Shown in pieces: positions 41,120 to 49,488 of a stretch of 56,784 nt of DNA (position 1 is the stretch's first letter; each line of letters starts with the position of its first letter). The notes beneath the pieces were generated by a model that saw only the letters and a list, made by a program, of their open reading frames with translations, did no database searches and had not been told where the DNA came from. Location: the NCBI GenBank assembly GCA_020436085.1, contig JAGQYM010000028.1:1-56784 (forward strand), given 5' to 3'. The DNA is from Cyclobacteriaceae bacterium (GTDB taxonomy: Bacteria > Bacteroidota > Bacteroidia > Cytophagales > Cyclobacteriaceae). Position numbers and translations under genes: made by a program.

Positions 41120-43702
41120 CTATCGACAGTAGATTTTGTCGTAATCATCCGCTTCATAAATCTCTCGCCTTATAAAAACCCCATCCGAATTGTAGTATAT
41201 CACCACGAAGATCTCAGCTTCCTCTACATGCTTTTCGGTAAAGTACAATTGCTTCTCGTCTGTTCCCAGATTTAAAATGTCACTAAAAGTGGGTGGGATG
41301 ATCTCACCTCTCCTATTGCTGATGACACCGTACTCATTTCCTTTATGAATTAAGGCTATTTTCTCTTCGTCAGTGTCTTTGATCAGATGATAATCCTTAA
41401 TTTGGTCCATATAAATTTCTTTATCTTTAATTCCGTAGATCATCCATCTAAAGTTCCTTTTCACCAAGGCGAGAGAATCACTCCAATAACTTACCTCTTC
41501 AAATTCAAAGTTCGAAATGGGCTTGGCATTCAGATCAACAAAACCATACCCACCATCTTTGAATGCCACTAGTGTAGACTTGTTGTAGAAATTAATATTG
41601 CGTTCAAAGGCGGGTTTGATCAACGACCTCCTTTTGAGATCATAGATACCAAATTTTTTATCCTTTAATAAGGAGACAAAGTTCTCCGATGTCTTAACGA
41701 TTGCATCATATTCAATCGGCACCAATAACTTACCCTCGAGACCAACAAGTCCTTTCTTTCCTTTCCATTCAATCAAAAAAATATTGGTTGTCAGCTCTTC
41801 CAATTTGTCGAACTCCAAGGTAAATCGCTTCACACCAGACTCCACCTCGAACAAAGCCTTCTTATTTTTCTCTTCAATCAGAAAAAATCTTACTGAATCC
41901 GGACTCTTTACAAAAATCATCTTCCCGTTAGATGGATAACTCATCCTTCTGCCCGAACCGAACCATACACGAACCGAGTCTCCTTTCGCGCCAAATGCCA
42001 AGCGGTTGGAAAACCAAAGGCTATCCAAATGCTCATCCACCATCTTCATTGAACTTGTATCATAGAGTCTCGCCTCCTGAGTTTTATACAAACCGAGCCA
42101 ACGTAAGTAGGGTCTGATATCCACAAACTCTTCGTTGTCAATCGCCTGCGACACACCAACAGTAGTCACTTTGTTAAGAACTTTTTTGGTAAAGCCAAAG
42201 GAAGTGAGAGTTAGCGCTTGCCGATCCAAAGGAATAATAAATTCTAATTTTGAATTGACCACTCCCTCCAATGATCCATTTCTCACCAATATTTTATCTG
42301 TACTAAGTTTTCTTACTTCATCAAACACAATCGTTCGGGGCAGCGGGTTTTTATCTGCCAGTCCTGCCATCTCATCAATTGAATGCAGTGACTTCTTGCG
42401 ATTCTTTTCCAGTACAATTACAGCGTCAATCGATTGTATGTCATCATAGCTTTCAGTTAACAAGCGGCCGTTGAGTGCAAACAAATTCCATTTACCATCT
42501 GCTTTAACTGCAAGAAAATGGTCAGCGATGATTTTCGCATCCTCAATGCATTCCGAAAAAAAAGCAGTCCCGGATTTGTGAACCACTCGGTTGCAAGCGC
42601 CTTCAGCTAACACATAGCCAAGTCCTATGTCCTCAACCTGCTTCACATCACCTTTAAAAATGATCGACCCCGATCGACTAACTAGTCCTGCTGAAGTGAT
42701 CATTATATCATCATTAACGTCACCACATAAATATTGTGATGGAATATCAACCAAGCGGGCTGCTATTCTTTCCTTTCCATCCTCGTCCATAAAGCCATAA
42801 CGGTCGTTTTTGAGAAACGGAACCCAAAAGCCAGTCTCCAAAGATTTTACGTTGCGTATTGAATCATTCATCATTCCGACAGAAAATTGACCTGTCGATT
42901 CCCTGCTAATGTGATAGGCAAGGTCTCTCGCCTTCTTGGAAAATATTAATTCATTTCCATAGGTGTTCACAAATTCCGTTAAGTCAGAAAGCTTGCCGGA
43001 AGCAGTACTGATTTCAAAAATTTGTTGAAGGGCCTGATTAGCGTAAGGACTTCGCGGATATTTCTGAAAAAAGGATTTGAAACTATTCAGTTTTCCATCC
43101 TTCGTCTTGTCCTCATATAGCAATTTTTCATATCTCGATTTAGCCTCGGAAGCTCGATGCGAATCTGGATACTTGGAAAGGTATTCATCAAAACTTTGAT
43201 AAGTATTGATCTTCAATGCATCCAAAAAAGAAACTTCATCTCGCAGTTCCACAGCATTGGGTCTATATTTTGAATACTCGAAACGATTTAGGAAGTCGTT
43301 GTAAGAATTTTCACTGTTTACATTTTTTGCTCTCGCGAATGCCGCGCTGTCCACTTCGGCAATCATTTGGACCAACCTACTGCTATCAATTGGGAAGCGA
43401 CTTAGGCGATCCTTCTGACGTTCATCGTAATACTTAAAGTCAGCCAATGCCAAAAGAGCATATTGATAAGCTGAGTCTATATTAAAGTTCGGGTTTGCGC
43501 TCTCGAAATACCACTGCGAATAAAGGAAGTGCCCCTCGACATTGACAGAATCCTTTCGAAGTGATTTTTTAATAGAGTGCTCGGCTTTAGCCCATTTTTG
43601 CTTTTCTATTCTCGACTGCGCGACCTTTTCGGGGACTATCTGGCTAAGAGCTGTTCCGCAAAGCAATAAGGAAAAAAATATCGTCAGGCAGTTTATCCGC
43701 AC
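41120..43702 (-). CDS. Large exported protein with TPR-like N-terminus and WG repeats
   Basis: 860 residues from a GTG start, with a signal peptide (about 1-21, ending ALSQ). Residues of about 25-260 look helical with TPR-like units (KAEHSIKKSLRKDSVNVEGHFLY, PDSHRASEAKSRYEKLL). From about 290 to the end there are at least six WG-type repeats, such as RYGFMDEDGKERIAARLVDI, KKGLVGLEGKLLVPIEYDAI and EYGVISNRRGEIIPPTFSDI. WG repeats usually form beta-propeller or beta-strand ligand platforms. A TAATTTTG box lies only 5 bp upstream of the start (43707-43714). Confidence 0.8.
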   Translation of the reverse strand: MRINCLTIFFSLLLCGTALSQIVPEKVAQSRIEKQKWAKAEHSIKKSLRKDSVNVEGHFLYSQWYFESANPNFNIDSAYQYALLALADFKYYDERQKDRLSRFPIDSSRLVQMIAEVDSAAFARAKNVNSENSYNDFLNRFEYSKYRPNAVELRDEVSFLDALKINTYQSFDEYLSKYPDSHRASEAKSRYEKLLYEDKTKDGKLNSFKSFFQKYPRSPYANQALQQIFEISTASGKLSDLTEFVNTYGNELIFSKKARDLAYHISRESTGQFSVGMMNDSIRNVKSLETGFWVPFLKNDRYGFMDEDGKERIAARLVDIPSQYLCGDVNDDIMITSAGLVSRSGSIIFKGDVKQVEDIGLGYVLAEGACNRVVHKSGTAFFSECIEDAKIIADHFLAVKADGKWNLFALNGRLLTESYDDIQSIDAVIVLEKNRKKSLHSIDEMAGLADKNPLPRTIVFDEVRKLSTDKILVRNGSLEGVVNSKLEFIIPLDRQALTLTSFGFTKKVLNKVTTVGVSQAIDNEEFVDIRPYLRWLGLYKTQEARLYDTSSMKMVDEHLDSLWFSNRLAFGAKGDSVRVWFGSGRRMSYPSNGKMIFVKSPDSVRFFLIEEKNKKALFEVESGVKRFTLEFDKLEELTTNIFLIEWKGKKGLVGLEGKLLVPIEYDAIVKTSENFVSLLKDKKFGIYDLKRRSLIKPAFERNINFYNKSTLVAFKDGGYGFVDLNAKPISNFEFEEVSYWSDSLALVKRNFRWMIYGIKDKEIYMDQIKDYHLIKDTDEEKIALIHKGNEYGVISNRRGEIIPPTFSDILNLGTDEKQLYFTEKHVEEAEIFVVIYYNSDGVFIRREIYEADDYDKIYCR

Positions 43703-43863
43703 CGGGCAAAATTAGGCGTAAAGTTCCTCCATTTATGTTATAACGGAAAATGAGTGGAATTTCTATGAAACAACCTCATTTATAAATACTGAAACGATTA
43801 AAAGACGAATAACAAGTTTAGCAGCAACCGCCCTATCCATTTTTGATATCTGTTGAAAAATTA
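43703..43863. other. Intergenic region without an identified gene
   Basis: Apart from the TAATTTTG (-7-like) element at 43714-43707 for the WG-repeat gene, I see no gene, repeat or structured element up to the tRNA terminator. The remainder of this 366-bp gap between genes holds the tRNA and two terminators listed separately. Confidence 0.5.
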
Positions 43864-43890
43864 AAAGCCATCCGTTTTGCGAATGGCTTT
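43864..43890 (-). terminator. Terminator downstream of tRNA-Pro
   Basis: AAAGCCAT (43864-43871) pairs with ATGGCTTT (43883-43890). On the minus strand a T-rich stretch follows the stem. Confidence 0.7.
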
Positions 43891-43895
43891 GTTTG

Positions 43896-43970
43896 TCGGG
43901 GTGAGAAGATTCGAACTTCCGGCCCCCACGTCCCTAACGTGGTGCGCTAACCGGGCTGCGCTACACCCCG
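43896..43970 (-). tRNA. tRNA-Pro (anticodon AGG)
   Basis: The minus strand folds as a complete 75-base cloverleaf with discriminator A and no encoded CCA. The acceptor stem is CGGGGTG/CACCCCG, the D-arm GCGC/GCGC, the anticodon stem CCACG/CGTGG with loop TTAGGGA, and the T-arm GGAAG-TTCGAAT-CTTCT (one G-U pair). Loop positions 34-36 read AGG, which decodes CCU. The CGGGGTGTAGCGCAG opening is typical of tRNA-Pro. Confidence 0.9.
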
Positions 43971-44020
43971 AGCAAAAAATTGAGGTGCAATATTAACACT
44001 CTTTGCGCAATTTGATAAAT

Positions 44021-44045
44021 AAAAAAAGACGGCAAAAACCGTCTT
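44021..44045 (-). terminator. Intrinsic terminator of the rhodanese gene
   Basis: On the minus strand AAGACGG (44045-44039) pairs with CCGTCTT (44032-44026), followed by a run of T to 44021. Confidence 0.85.
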
Positions 44046-44068
44046 CACTAACAAAATCAAGGATCTCA

Positions 44069-44389
44069 TTACTCAGGCCATGCACCGATACCACCTGAGA
44101 GATTGTATACTTTATAACCTTCTCTGGACAGCATACGGCAAGCATTCCCGCTCCTTGCACCACTGCGACAAAACAAAAAATATTCTTTGTTCTTGTCGAG
44201 TTGGGTGAACCGGTCCATGAAACTTACTGACATGAAGTCGATGTTCCTCGCTCCTCTGATAGATCCGGCCTGAAACTCACCTGGAGTCCTCACATCTACC
44301 AATATTCCTTTAGCCGCGTTGTATTTAGTCTTGAAGTCTACACCTCCAAGATCTTCATACTCTTTTGTTCTCGAAAACAGATTAAACAT
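44069..44389 (-). CDS. Single-domain rhodanese
   Basis: 106 residues, one rhodanese domain. The active-site loop FCRSGARS puts the persulfide-carrying Cys at about 74, and VDVRTPGEFQAGSIRGARNI is the family CDC25-like motif. It lies 13 bp downstream of the CstB-like gene, so they are likely one operon. It would accept or deliver sulfane sulfur from the persulfide dioxygenase step. Confidence 0.92.
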   Translation of the reverse strand: MFNLFSRTKEYEDLGGVDFKTKYNAAKGILVDVRTPGEFQAGSIRGARNIDFMSVSFMDRFTQLDKNKEYFLFCRSGARSGNACRMLSREGYKVYNLSGGIGAWPE

Positions 44390-44402
44390 ATCCTACTATA
44401 AA

Positions 44403-45809
44403 TTAATTTTCAGTTACTACTGGGTTTCCGGTATTCACCCATTCATTCATTCCACCGGAATAATTTTTCACGTTTTTAAAACCATTTTTCACCAACAGTG
44501 AATATCCGATCGCAGTTCTGTCGCCAGACTGGCAATGAATAACCACTTGCTGGTCCTTGTTAACCTTGGCGAGGTTTTTCTCCAGCGTGCCAACGAACAA
44601 GTTGTCCACTCCTTTAATATGACCAGCTTTGTATTCAGCAGCGCCACGCAAATCAAGAATTTGCGTGTGATTGGTTTCCATGATCTTCTTGAATTCGTCA
44701 AGTGAGATCACATTACTTTTCTCAAGCTTGTTGCCCAACTCAGTCCACACATCAACAGTGGGCACATAGCCATACACATTGTCTAAGCCTATTCGCATTA
44801 ACTTGCGCATCAAGTCGTCATGCTTTGACTCTTCTGCAATGAGAATGAATGGCTCATCATACGACAAAAACCAACCCATCCATGTAGCAAAGGCATTGTT
44901 ACCCTGAATGTTGATAGTGCCCGGAATAAATCCTGCTGCAAACTCTGCCTTTAGACGAGTGTCAATTACCTTGACTCCTTTGTCCATCGAAGATTTAAAC
45001 TCCTCCTTGCTCAACTTCTTAAGCTTCGGCACCTCCGTAACGAGTTTGCGATCAACTTTGTTAAGCTTCTTCATCATTGCGAAGTATCTCGGGGGTTCAG
45101 GTTGGTCCTCCAAAAGATATTTCACAAAACCATTTTCATTATCCTCATACTGTAGCGCCCAGTTTCTCACCTTTTCGTATCCCACCGTTGTGCTGGGAAC
45201 TGCACCAAGCGCCTTGCCACAAGCCGACCCTGCCCCATGTCCAGGCCACACCTGTATGTAGTCTTCCAACTGTCTGAAACGCTCAACTGATTTGAACATC
45301 TGATGCGCGCCTACTTCCTTCGTCCCTTTGATTCCAGCAGCCTCCTCCAGAAGGTCGGGACGACCCACATCACCTACAAACACGAAGTCTCCCGTAAACA
45401 ACATCACGGGTTTATCACTCGCGGGCACATCGGTCAGGAGAAAGCTGATACTTTCTGGCGTGTGACCGGGCGTGTGAAATACCTCAAATTTCAGATTGCC
45501 CACTTTGAATATGGTTCCATCCTTCAAACCTTCATGTGGAAACTCGTACAACCACCCTTCACCGCCTTCATCGCTGAGATACATTTTCGCGCCTGTCAGC
45601 TCGGCCAGCTCACGTGACCCCGACAAAAAGTCCGCGTGAATGTGAGTCTCCGCCACATGAGTGATTTTCATGTTATTTTGTTTGGCTATGTCAAGATAGG
45701 TGTCGACATCGCGCTTTGGGTCGATCACAATTGCCACGCCTTCCTTCTGGCAGCCAATGAAATAGCTGGCCTGAGCAAGGGTCTTGTCATAAACATGCTG
45801 AAAATACAT
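44403..45809 (-). CDS. CstB-like persulfide dioxygenase - pseudorhodanese - rhodanese fusion
   Basis: 468 residues in three parts. The MBL-type persulfide dioxygenase (about 1-245) has the iron ligands THIHAD (His about 56, 58, Asp 60), FHTPGH (about 112-117), TGDFVF (Asp about 141) and PGHGAGSACGK with His about 191 and the conserved Cys about 197. A rhodanese-fold domain lacking the active Cys follows (about 265-355). An active rhodanese ends the protein, with Cys about 426 in IHCQSGDR. This matches the architecture of staphylococcal CstB, which oxidises persulfide to thiosulfate-level products. Confidence 0.9.
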   Translation of the reverse strand: MYFQHVYDKTLAQASYFIGCQKEGVAIVIDPKRDVDTYLDIAKQNNMKITHVAETHIHADFLSGSRELAELTGAKMYLSDEGGEGWLYEFPHEGLKDGTIFKVGNLKFEVFHTPGHTPESISFLLTDVPASDKPVMLFTGDFVFVGDVGRPDLLEEAAGIKGTKEVGAHQMFKSVERFRQLEDYIQVWPGHGAGSACGKALGAVPSTTVGYEKVRNWALQYEDNENGFVKYLLEDQPEPPRYFAMMKKLNKVDRKLVTEVPKLKKLSKEEFKSSMDKGVKVIDTRLKAEFAAGFIPGTINIQGNNAFATWMGWFLSYDEPFILIAEESKHDDLMRKLMRIGLDNVYGYVPTVDVWTELGNKLEKSNVISLDEFKKIMETNHTQILDLRGAAEYKAGHIKGVDNLFVGTLEKNLAKVNKDQQVVIHCQSGDRTAIGYSLLVKNGFKNVKNYSGGMNEWVNTGNPVVTEN

Positions 45810-45856
45810 ATGTCCGTTTTATTTATTTAAATCTATCTAGTTCCGAAAATCGAGTG

Positions 45857-45864
45857 CAAATATC
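45857..45864 (-). promoter_or_regulatory. Putative -7 element of the persulfide operon
   Basis: GATATTTG on the minus strand is one base off TAnnTTTG, with a TTTG 16 bp upstream. A start near 45852 would place the GTGAC palindrome close to position -41.5. Confidence 0.35.
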
Positions 45865-45886
45865 CGAAGATTTGTATTCGCAAACA

Positions 45887-45900
45887 GTGACGATAGTCAC
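45887..45900. promoter_or_regulatory. CRP/FNR-type binding site upstream of the persulfide dioxygenase gene
   Basis: GTGAC-GATA-GTCAC is a perfect 5-4-5 inverted repeat fitting the GTGA-N6-TCAC core of CRP/FNR family sites. It lies 78 bp upstream of the CstB-like start and directly downstream of the Crp/Fnr gene's stop. Confidence 0.65.
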
Positions 45901-45929
45901 AGAGACAAAACTTTCTCGATAGCCTGTTT

Positions 45930-46553
45930 TCAGACCTCACTTACAGTTATTCTGTTGCGCCCCAGTTGTATTTTATTTTTCTTTTCCAACTGCTTGAGCA
46001 GCCTGGAAACTACTTCCCGTGCAGTTCCCAATTCATCCGCCAACTGTTGGTGGGTAGTGGTGATTTCATTGGACTTTGTTAATACCACTTTCTTTCGCAG
46101 CAGTTCCCACAACCGATCATCCATATTTTGAAAGACTACCGCGTTAACTACATCCAACAATTCTTCAAATCGTGTATTGTAAAGTTGAAAGATGAACTCA
46201 AGCCATGCTGGGTTACTCCTTATCAATTCGGTAGCCTTGGTCACTGGTAGTATTAACACTTTTGATTCTTCCTCCACCACAGCACGTATCTTACTCGTGC
46301 CATTGCACACCGCTCCAAGAAATGACATTACGCAGCTTTCCCCAGGCTTGATGTAATACAGCAGAATTTCACGACCCTCTTCATCGACTTTAAATACCTT
46401 GATTGTCCCACTCAAAACGATGGGAACATTTCTGATGTAATCATTCTCATCGATAATGACAGTATTGGGTTTTAGCACTTTCACGGTGCCCTCCTTCAAG
46501 AGGCTCTCAAGAAGCGGTTTGCTGATTTGTAAGCCTGGAAGTTGATCAATCAT
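45930..46553 (-). CDS. Crp/Fnr-family transcriptional regulator, candidate persulfide or redox sensor
   Basis: 207 residues. A cyclic-nucleotide-binding-fold domain (about 20-125) is followed by a Crp-type helix-turn-helix near the C-terminus (THQQLADELGTAREVVSRLLKQLE). Two Cys (about 74 and 83) lie in GESCVMSFLGAVC, a region where Bacteroidota relatives carry conserved cysteines. The N-terminal FNR iron-sulfur ligands are absent. Because it stands upstream of the persulfide genes and a CRP/FNR palindrome separates them, I infer it senses sulfane sulfur or redox state. Confidence 0.9.
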   Translation of the reverse strand: MIDQLPGLQISKPLLESLLKEGTVKVLKPNTVIIDENDYIRNVPIVLSGTIKVFKVDEEGREILLYYIKPGESCVMSFLGAVCNGTSKIRAVVEEESKVLILPVTKATELIRSNPAWLEFIFQLYNTRFEELLDVVNAVVFQNMDDRLWELLRKKVVLTKSNEITTTHQQLADELGTAREVVSRLLKQLEKKNKIQLGRNRITVSEV

Positions 46554-46665
46554 AGAACAAGTATTCGTTTATCAAGATAAAAAACAACACAGAACTTTCT
46601 CATTAAATTCCAATTAGATCAAATAGGTATATCCGCCCTGCTGTCTCCATGACCTCTCTTAATGT

Positions 46666-46694
46666 TGCTAAAAATCCAAAAAATGATAGCTTTA
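46666..46694 (+). promoter_or_regulatory. Promoter of the MFS - trehalase operon
   Basis: TTG (46666-46668), an 18-bp spacer and TAGCTTTA (46687-46694), one base from TAnnTTTG. Its -7 element is inside an inverted repeat. Confidence 0.5.
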
Positions 46695-46703
46695 CCTATC
46701 ATT
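46682..46703. promoter_or_regulatory. Candidate operator overlapping the trehalose promoter
   Basis: AATGATAG-CTTTAC-CTATCATT is a perfect 8-6-8 inverted repeat that covers the -7 element. A repressor bound here would block initiation. No dedicated local regulator for the operon is encoded next to it except the divergent Crp/Fnr gene. Confidence 0.55.
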
Positions 46704-46743
46704 CTACAATCGAAACCCGGACCTCAACTATCGCCCACTTCCC

Positions 46744-48003
46744 ATGCAGCACTGGAAAATTAAGCTCTCCTTATTCCTTAACTATTTTGTGTTCGCAATT
46801 CTTCTGAATAGCGTAGGTACAGTCATCCTCCAGGTACAGGGAAACTATGGCGTTTCGGAATCATCAGCCAGCATACTGGAAGCCTTTAAAGATCTGAGTA
46901 TCGCCTTTGTCTCTTTTCTGATCGCCTCTTACATCGTAAGAATAGGTTATAAAAATACAATGCTCATTGCGCTTGCACTCATCTCATTTGTTTGCTTTCT
47001 CATGCCTTCGCTCAATAGCTTCGCCATGACTAAAGTATTGTTTGCCGCTACAGGTACGAGCTTTGCATTAATTAAGGTGTCAGTGTATGCCACCATAGGC
47101 ATCGTGACTGACAACAAAAAGGACCATGCGAGCTTCATGAACTTCATTGAGTCATTCTTTATGATCGGAATCCTGACAGGGTATTTCATCTTTAGCATGT
47201 TTGTCAGTGATGAAAACCCACAGTCTACAGAATGGTTTAAGGTTTATTATCTACTGGGAGGAATCACGATCGTGGCCTTTCTGCTTTTACTCAGTACCTC
47301 ACTGGATGAATCATCAGTTGCTTCATCCGAAAATAAAGCGTTCGTTCAGGAATTTTTGGATATGATCAAATTGGCCATTAAGCCCTTGGTGCTCGTCTTT
47401 ATTTTTAGTGCCTTCATCTATGTGCTTATCGAACAAAGTGTGATGAGTTGGCTTCCTACTTTCAACAGTAAGGTACTTCAACTGCCCATCACACTTAGTA
47501 TTCAGATGGCCAGTATCCTTGCTGCCTCCACTGCCATCGGCAGATTTGCCGCAGGTGTGGTGCTGAGAAAAATTCATTGGTTTAATGTCCTTGTTATTTG
47601 TCTTTTGTCGGCATCCGTTCTGGTATTGGTCGCGATTCCTTTAGCGCAAATCGAGCACGGACCCGTTACCGGTTGGGGCTCAGCTCCGATTGGTGCCTTC
47701 GTTTTTCCTTTTATTGGATTGTTTCTCGCTCCCATTTATCCCGCGATCAATTCTGTGATCCTGAGTACTCTTCCAAAAGCACAACATGGCCCTATGTCGG
47801 GATTGATTGTGATTTTCTCAGCTTTGGGGGGAACAACAGGATCCATTATTACCGGAAATATCTTTGAATCATTCGGTGGCGAATCTGCATTCTATTTTTC
47901 ACTGGTGCCGATTACCCTACTTATAGTACTGCTTTTCTTTTTCAACAGGCTCCAGAAGAAATCAGATGTTGAAATTCAAATGTCAACCACAGCCTCTCAT
48001 TAG
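46744..48003 (+). CDS. MFS transporter, probable sugar uptake partner of trehalase
   Basis: 419 residues with about 12 helices. It has the FucP/TsgA-like MFS organisation, opening KLSLFLNYFVFAILLNSVGTVIL and with the loop motif RIGYKN after helix 2. A conserved Glu in NFIESFFMIG lies in helix 5. It ends 5 bp before the trehalase gene, so the pair is an operon, and it likely imports trehalose or a related disaccharide. Substrate is inferred from neighbourhood only. Confidence 0.85.
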   Translation: MQHWKIKLSLFLNYFVFAILLNSVGTVILQVQGNYGVSESSASILEAFKDLSIAFVSFLIASYIVRIGYKNTMLIALALISFVCFLMPSLNSFAMTKVLFAATGTSFALIKVSVYATIGIVTDNKKDHASFMNFIESFFMIGILTGYFIFSMFVSDENPQSTEWFKVYYLLGGITIVAFLLLLSTSLDESSVASSENKAFVQEFLDMIKLAIKPLVLVFIFSAFIYVLIEQSVMSWLPTFNSKVLQLPITLSIQMASILAASTAIGRFAAGVVLRKIHWFNVLVICLLSASVLVLVAIPLAQIEHGPVTGWGSAPIGAFVFPFIGLFLAPIYPAINSVILSTLPKAQHGPMSGLIVIFSALGGTTGSIITGNIFESFGGESAFYFSLVPITLLIVLLFFFNRLQKKSDVEIQMSTTASH

Positions 48004-48008
48004 ATTTT

Positions 48009-49487
48009 ATGGAGATTCATCAAACCGGAGACTTCTTTGAGGCAGTTCAACTTTTGCCCGTCTTCCCCGATAGCAAAACGTTTCCCGATTGCACACCGAA
48101 ACGCGATCTCGCAACCATCGTTTCAGATTATCAAACCGAGCGCAACAAGCCAGATTTTAGTCTCCCTGATTTTGTAAATAGAAATTTTCAAACTCCGGAA
48201 ACGCACTCAACGGGATTTGAAAGCAACACGAACACTTCAGTAACAGCCCATATCGAAAAACTATGGGACGTACTTACAAGAAAACCAGATGAAGCTCAGA
48301 GTTCGCTAATTCCACTTCCAAACTCTTACATCGTTCCGGGAGGAAGATTTGGTGAAATCTACTACTGGGATTCCTATTTCACCATGCTTGGCTTGCGCCA
48401 GTCGAAGAGGGTTGATCTCATGGAAAACATGGTGAAAAACTTTGCACACCTGATTGACAGGCAAGGGTACATTCCGAATGGAAACAGAACCTATTACACG
48501 GGCAGATCTCAACCTCCATTTTTCACTTTGATGGTTAAGTTGTTAGGCGAAGTTTCAAAAGATAAGCCAATCCTCTTAAACTATCTTCAACAGGTTGAAA
48601 AGGAATATCGGTTTTGGATGAATGGAATTGAGCAACTCACGCCTGAAAAAAATGCATTAAAGAGAGTGGTGATGCTAAAGGATGGTTCCATCCTGAACCG
48701 CTTTTGGGATGAAAATGACACACCTAGGCCCGAAGCCTACAAAGAAGATGTGGAACTGGCTCACCATTCTTCAGCAAAATCTGAATTGTACCGGCACATC
48801 AGGGCGGCTGCCGAATCCGGATGGGACTTTAGCAGTCGGTGGTTCAGTGACCCTAACAAGTTCAGTTCGATTCACACCACCGATATTATTCCGGTGGACT
48901 TGAATTGTTTGTTGGCAGATGTGGAGAATACCTTGTCTGATATCTATTCGCATCTGAATCAATCAGCAAAAGCTAATTCATACAAAGCGGCTGGTGAGCG
49001 AAGAATCAACGCCATCAAAAAACATTGTTGGAATGAATCAAGCTCGTTTTTTTTCGATTTTGATTTTATACAAAACAAAACAACCAGTAGCCTGACGCTT
49101 GCGGGCGCATTTCCGCTTTTCTTTTCGATAGCCAGTGATGAGCAAGCACACAAAGTTGCCAACACCATTAAAGAAGAATTTCTAAAACCTGGAGGCGTTA
49201 CCACTACCATTCAAAAAACTGGCCAACAATGGGATGCACCAAACGGTTGGGCACCACTGCAGTGGATAACTTTTGCTGGCTTGAAAAACTATAAACAGCA
49301 CGAACTGGCAGACGTTATCAAATCCAATTGGTTAAACACCTGCGAAAGGGTTTATCGTGAAACCGGAAAGATGATGGAGAAGTACGATGTATTCGGCAGC
49401 GGAGACGTGGGTGGTGGCGGTGAATACCCGAATCAAGATGGGTTTGGGTGGACCAATGGCGTATACCTCGCGATGAAAAACGCTTAG
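48009..49487 (+). CDS. treF: Cytoplasmic alpha,alpha-trehalase (GH37)
   Basis: 492 residues. Both GH37 signatures are present: PGGRFGEIYYWDSYFTMLGL and QWDAPNGWAPLQW. The catalytic Asp lies in ESGWDFSSRWF, and GGGEYPNQDGFGWTNGV closes the active site. There is no signal peptide, so the enzyme is cytoplasmic, consistent with uptake of intact trehalose by the upstream MFS protein. The gene symbol follows the cytoplasmic E. coli enzyme and is not proof of orthology. Confidence 0.93.
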   Translation: MEIHQTGDFFEAVQLLPVFPDSKTFPDCTPKRDLATIVSDYQTERNKPDFSLPDFVNRNFQTPETHSTGFESNTNTSVTAHIEKLWDVLTRKPDEAQSSLIPLPNSYIVPGGRFGEIYYWDSYFTMLGLRQSKRVDLMENMVKNFAHLIDRQGYIPNGNRTYYTGRSQPPFFTLMVKLLGEVSKDKPILLNYLQQVEKEYRFWMNGIEQLTPEKNALKRVVMLKDGSILNRFWDENDTPRPEAYKEDVELAHHSSAKSELYRHIRAAAESGWDFSSRWFSDPNKFSSIHTTDIIPVDLNCLLADVENTLSDIYSHLNQSAKANSYKAAGERRINAIKKHCWNESSSFFFDFDFIQNKTTSSLTLAGAFPLFFSIASDEQAHKVANTIKEEFLKPGGVTTTIQKTGQQWDAPNGWAPLQWITFAGLKNYKQHELADVIKSNWLNTCERVYRETGKMMEKYDVFGSGDVGGGGEYPNQDGFGWTNGVYLAMKNA

Positions 49488-49488
49488 A

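Noticed and set aside
46569-46580. TTATC-AA-GATAA palindrome upstream of the Crp/Fnr gene as an FNR box
   Set aside because: It does not match the TTGAT-N4-ATCAA core, and the symmetry is short enough to arise by chance in AT-rich DNA.
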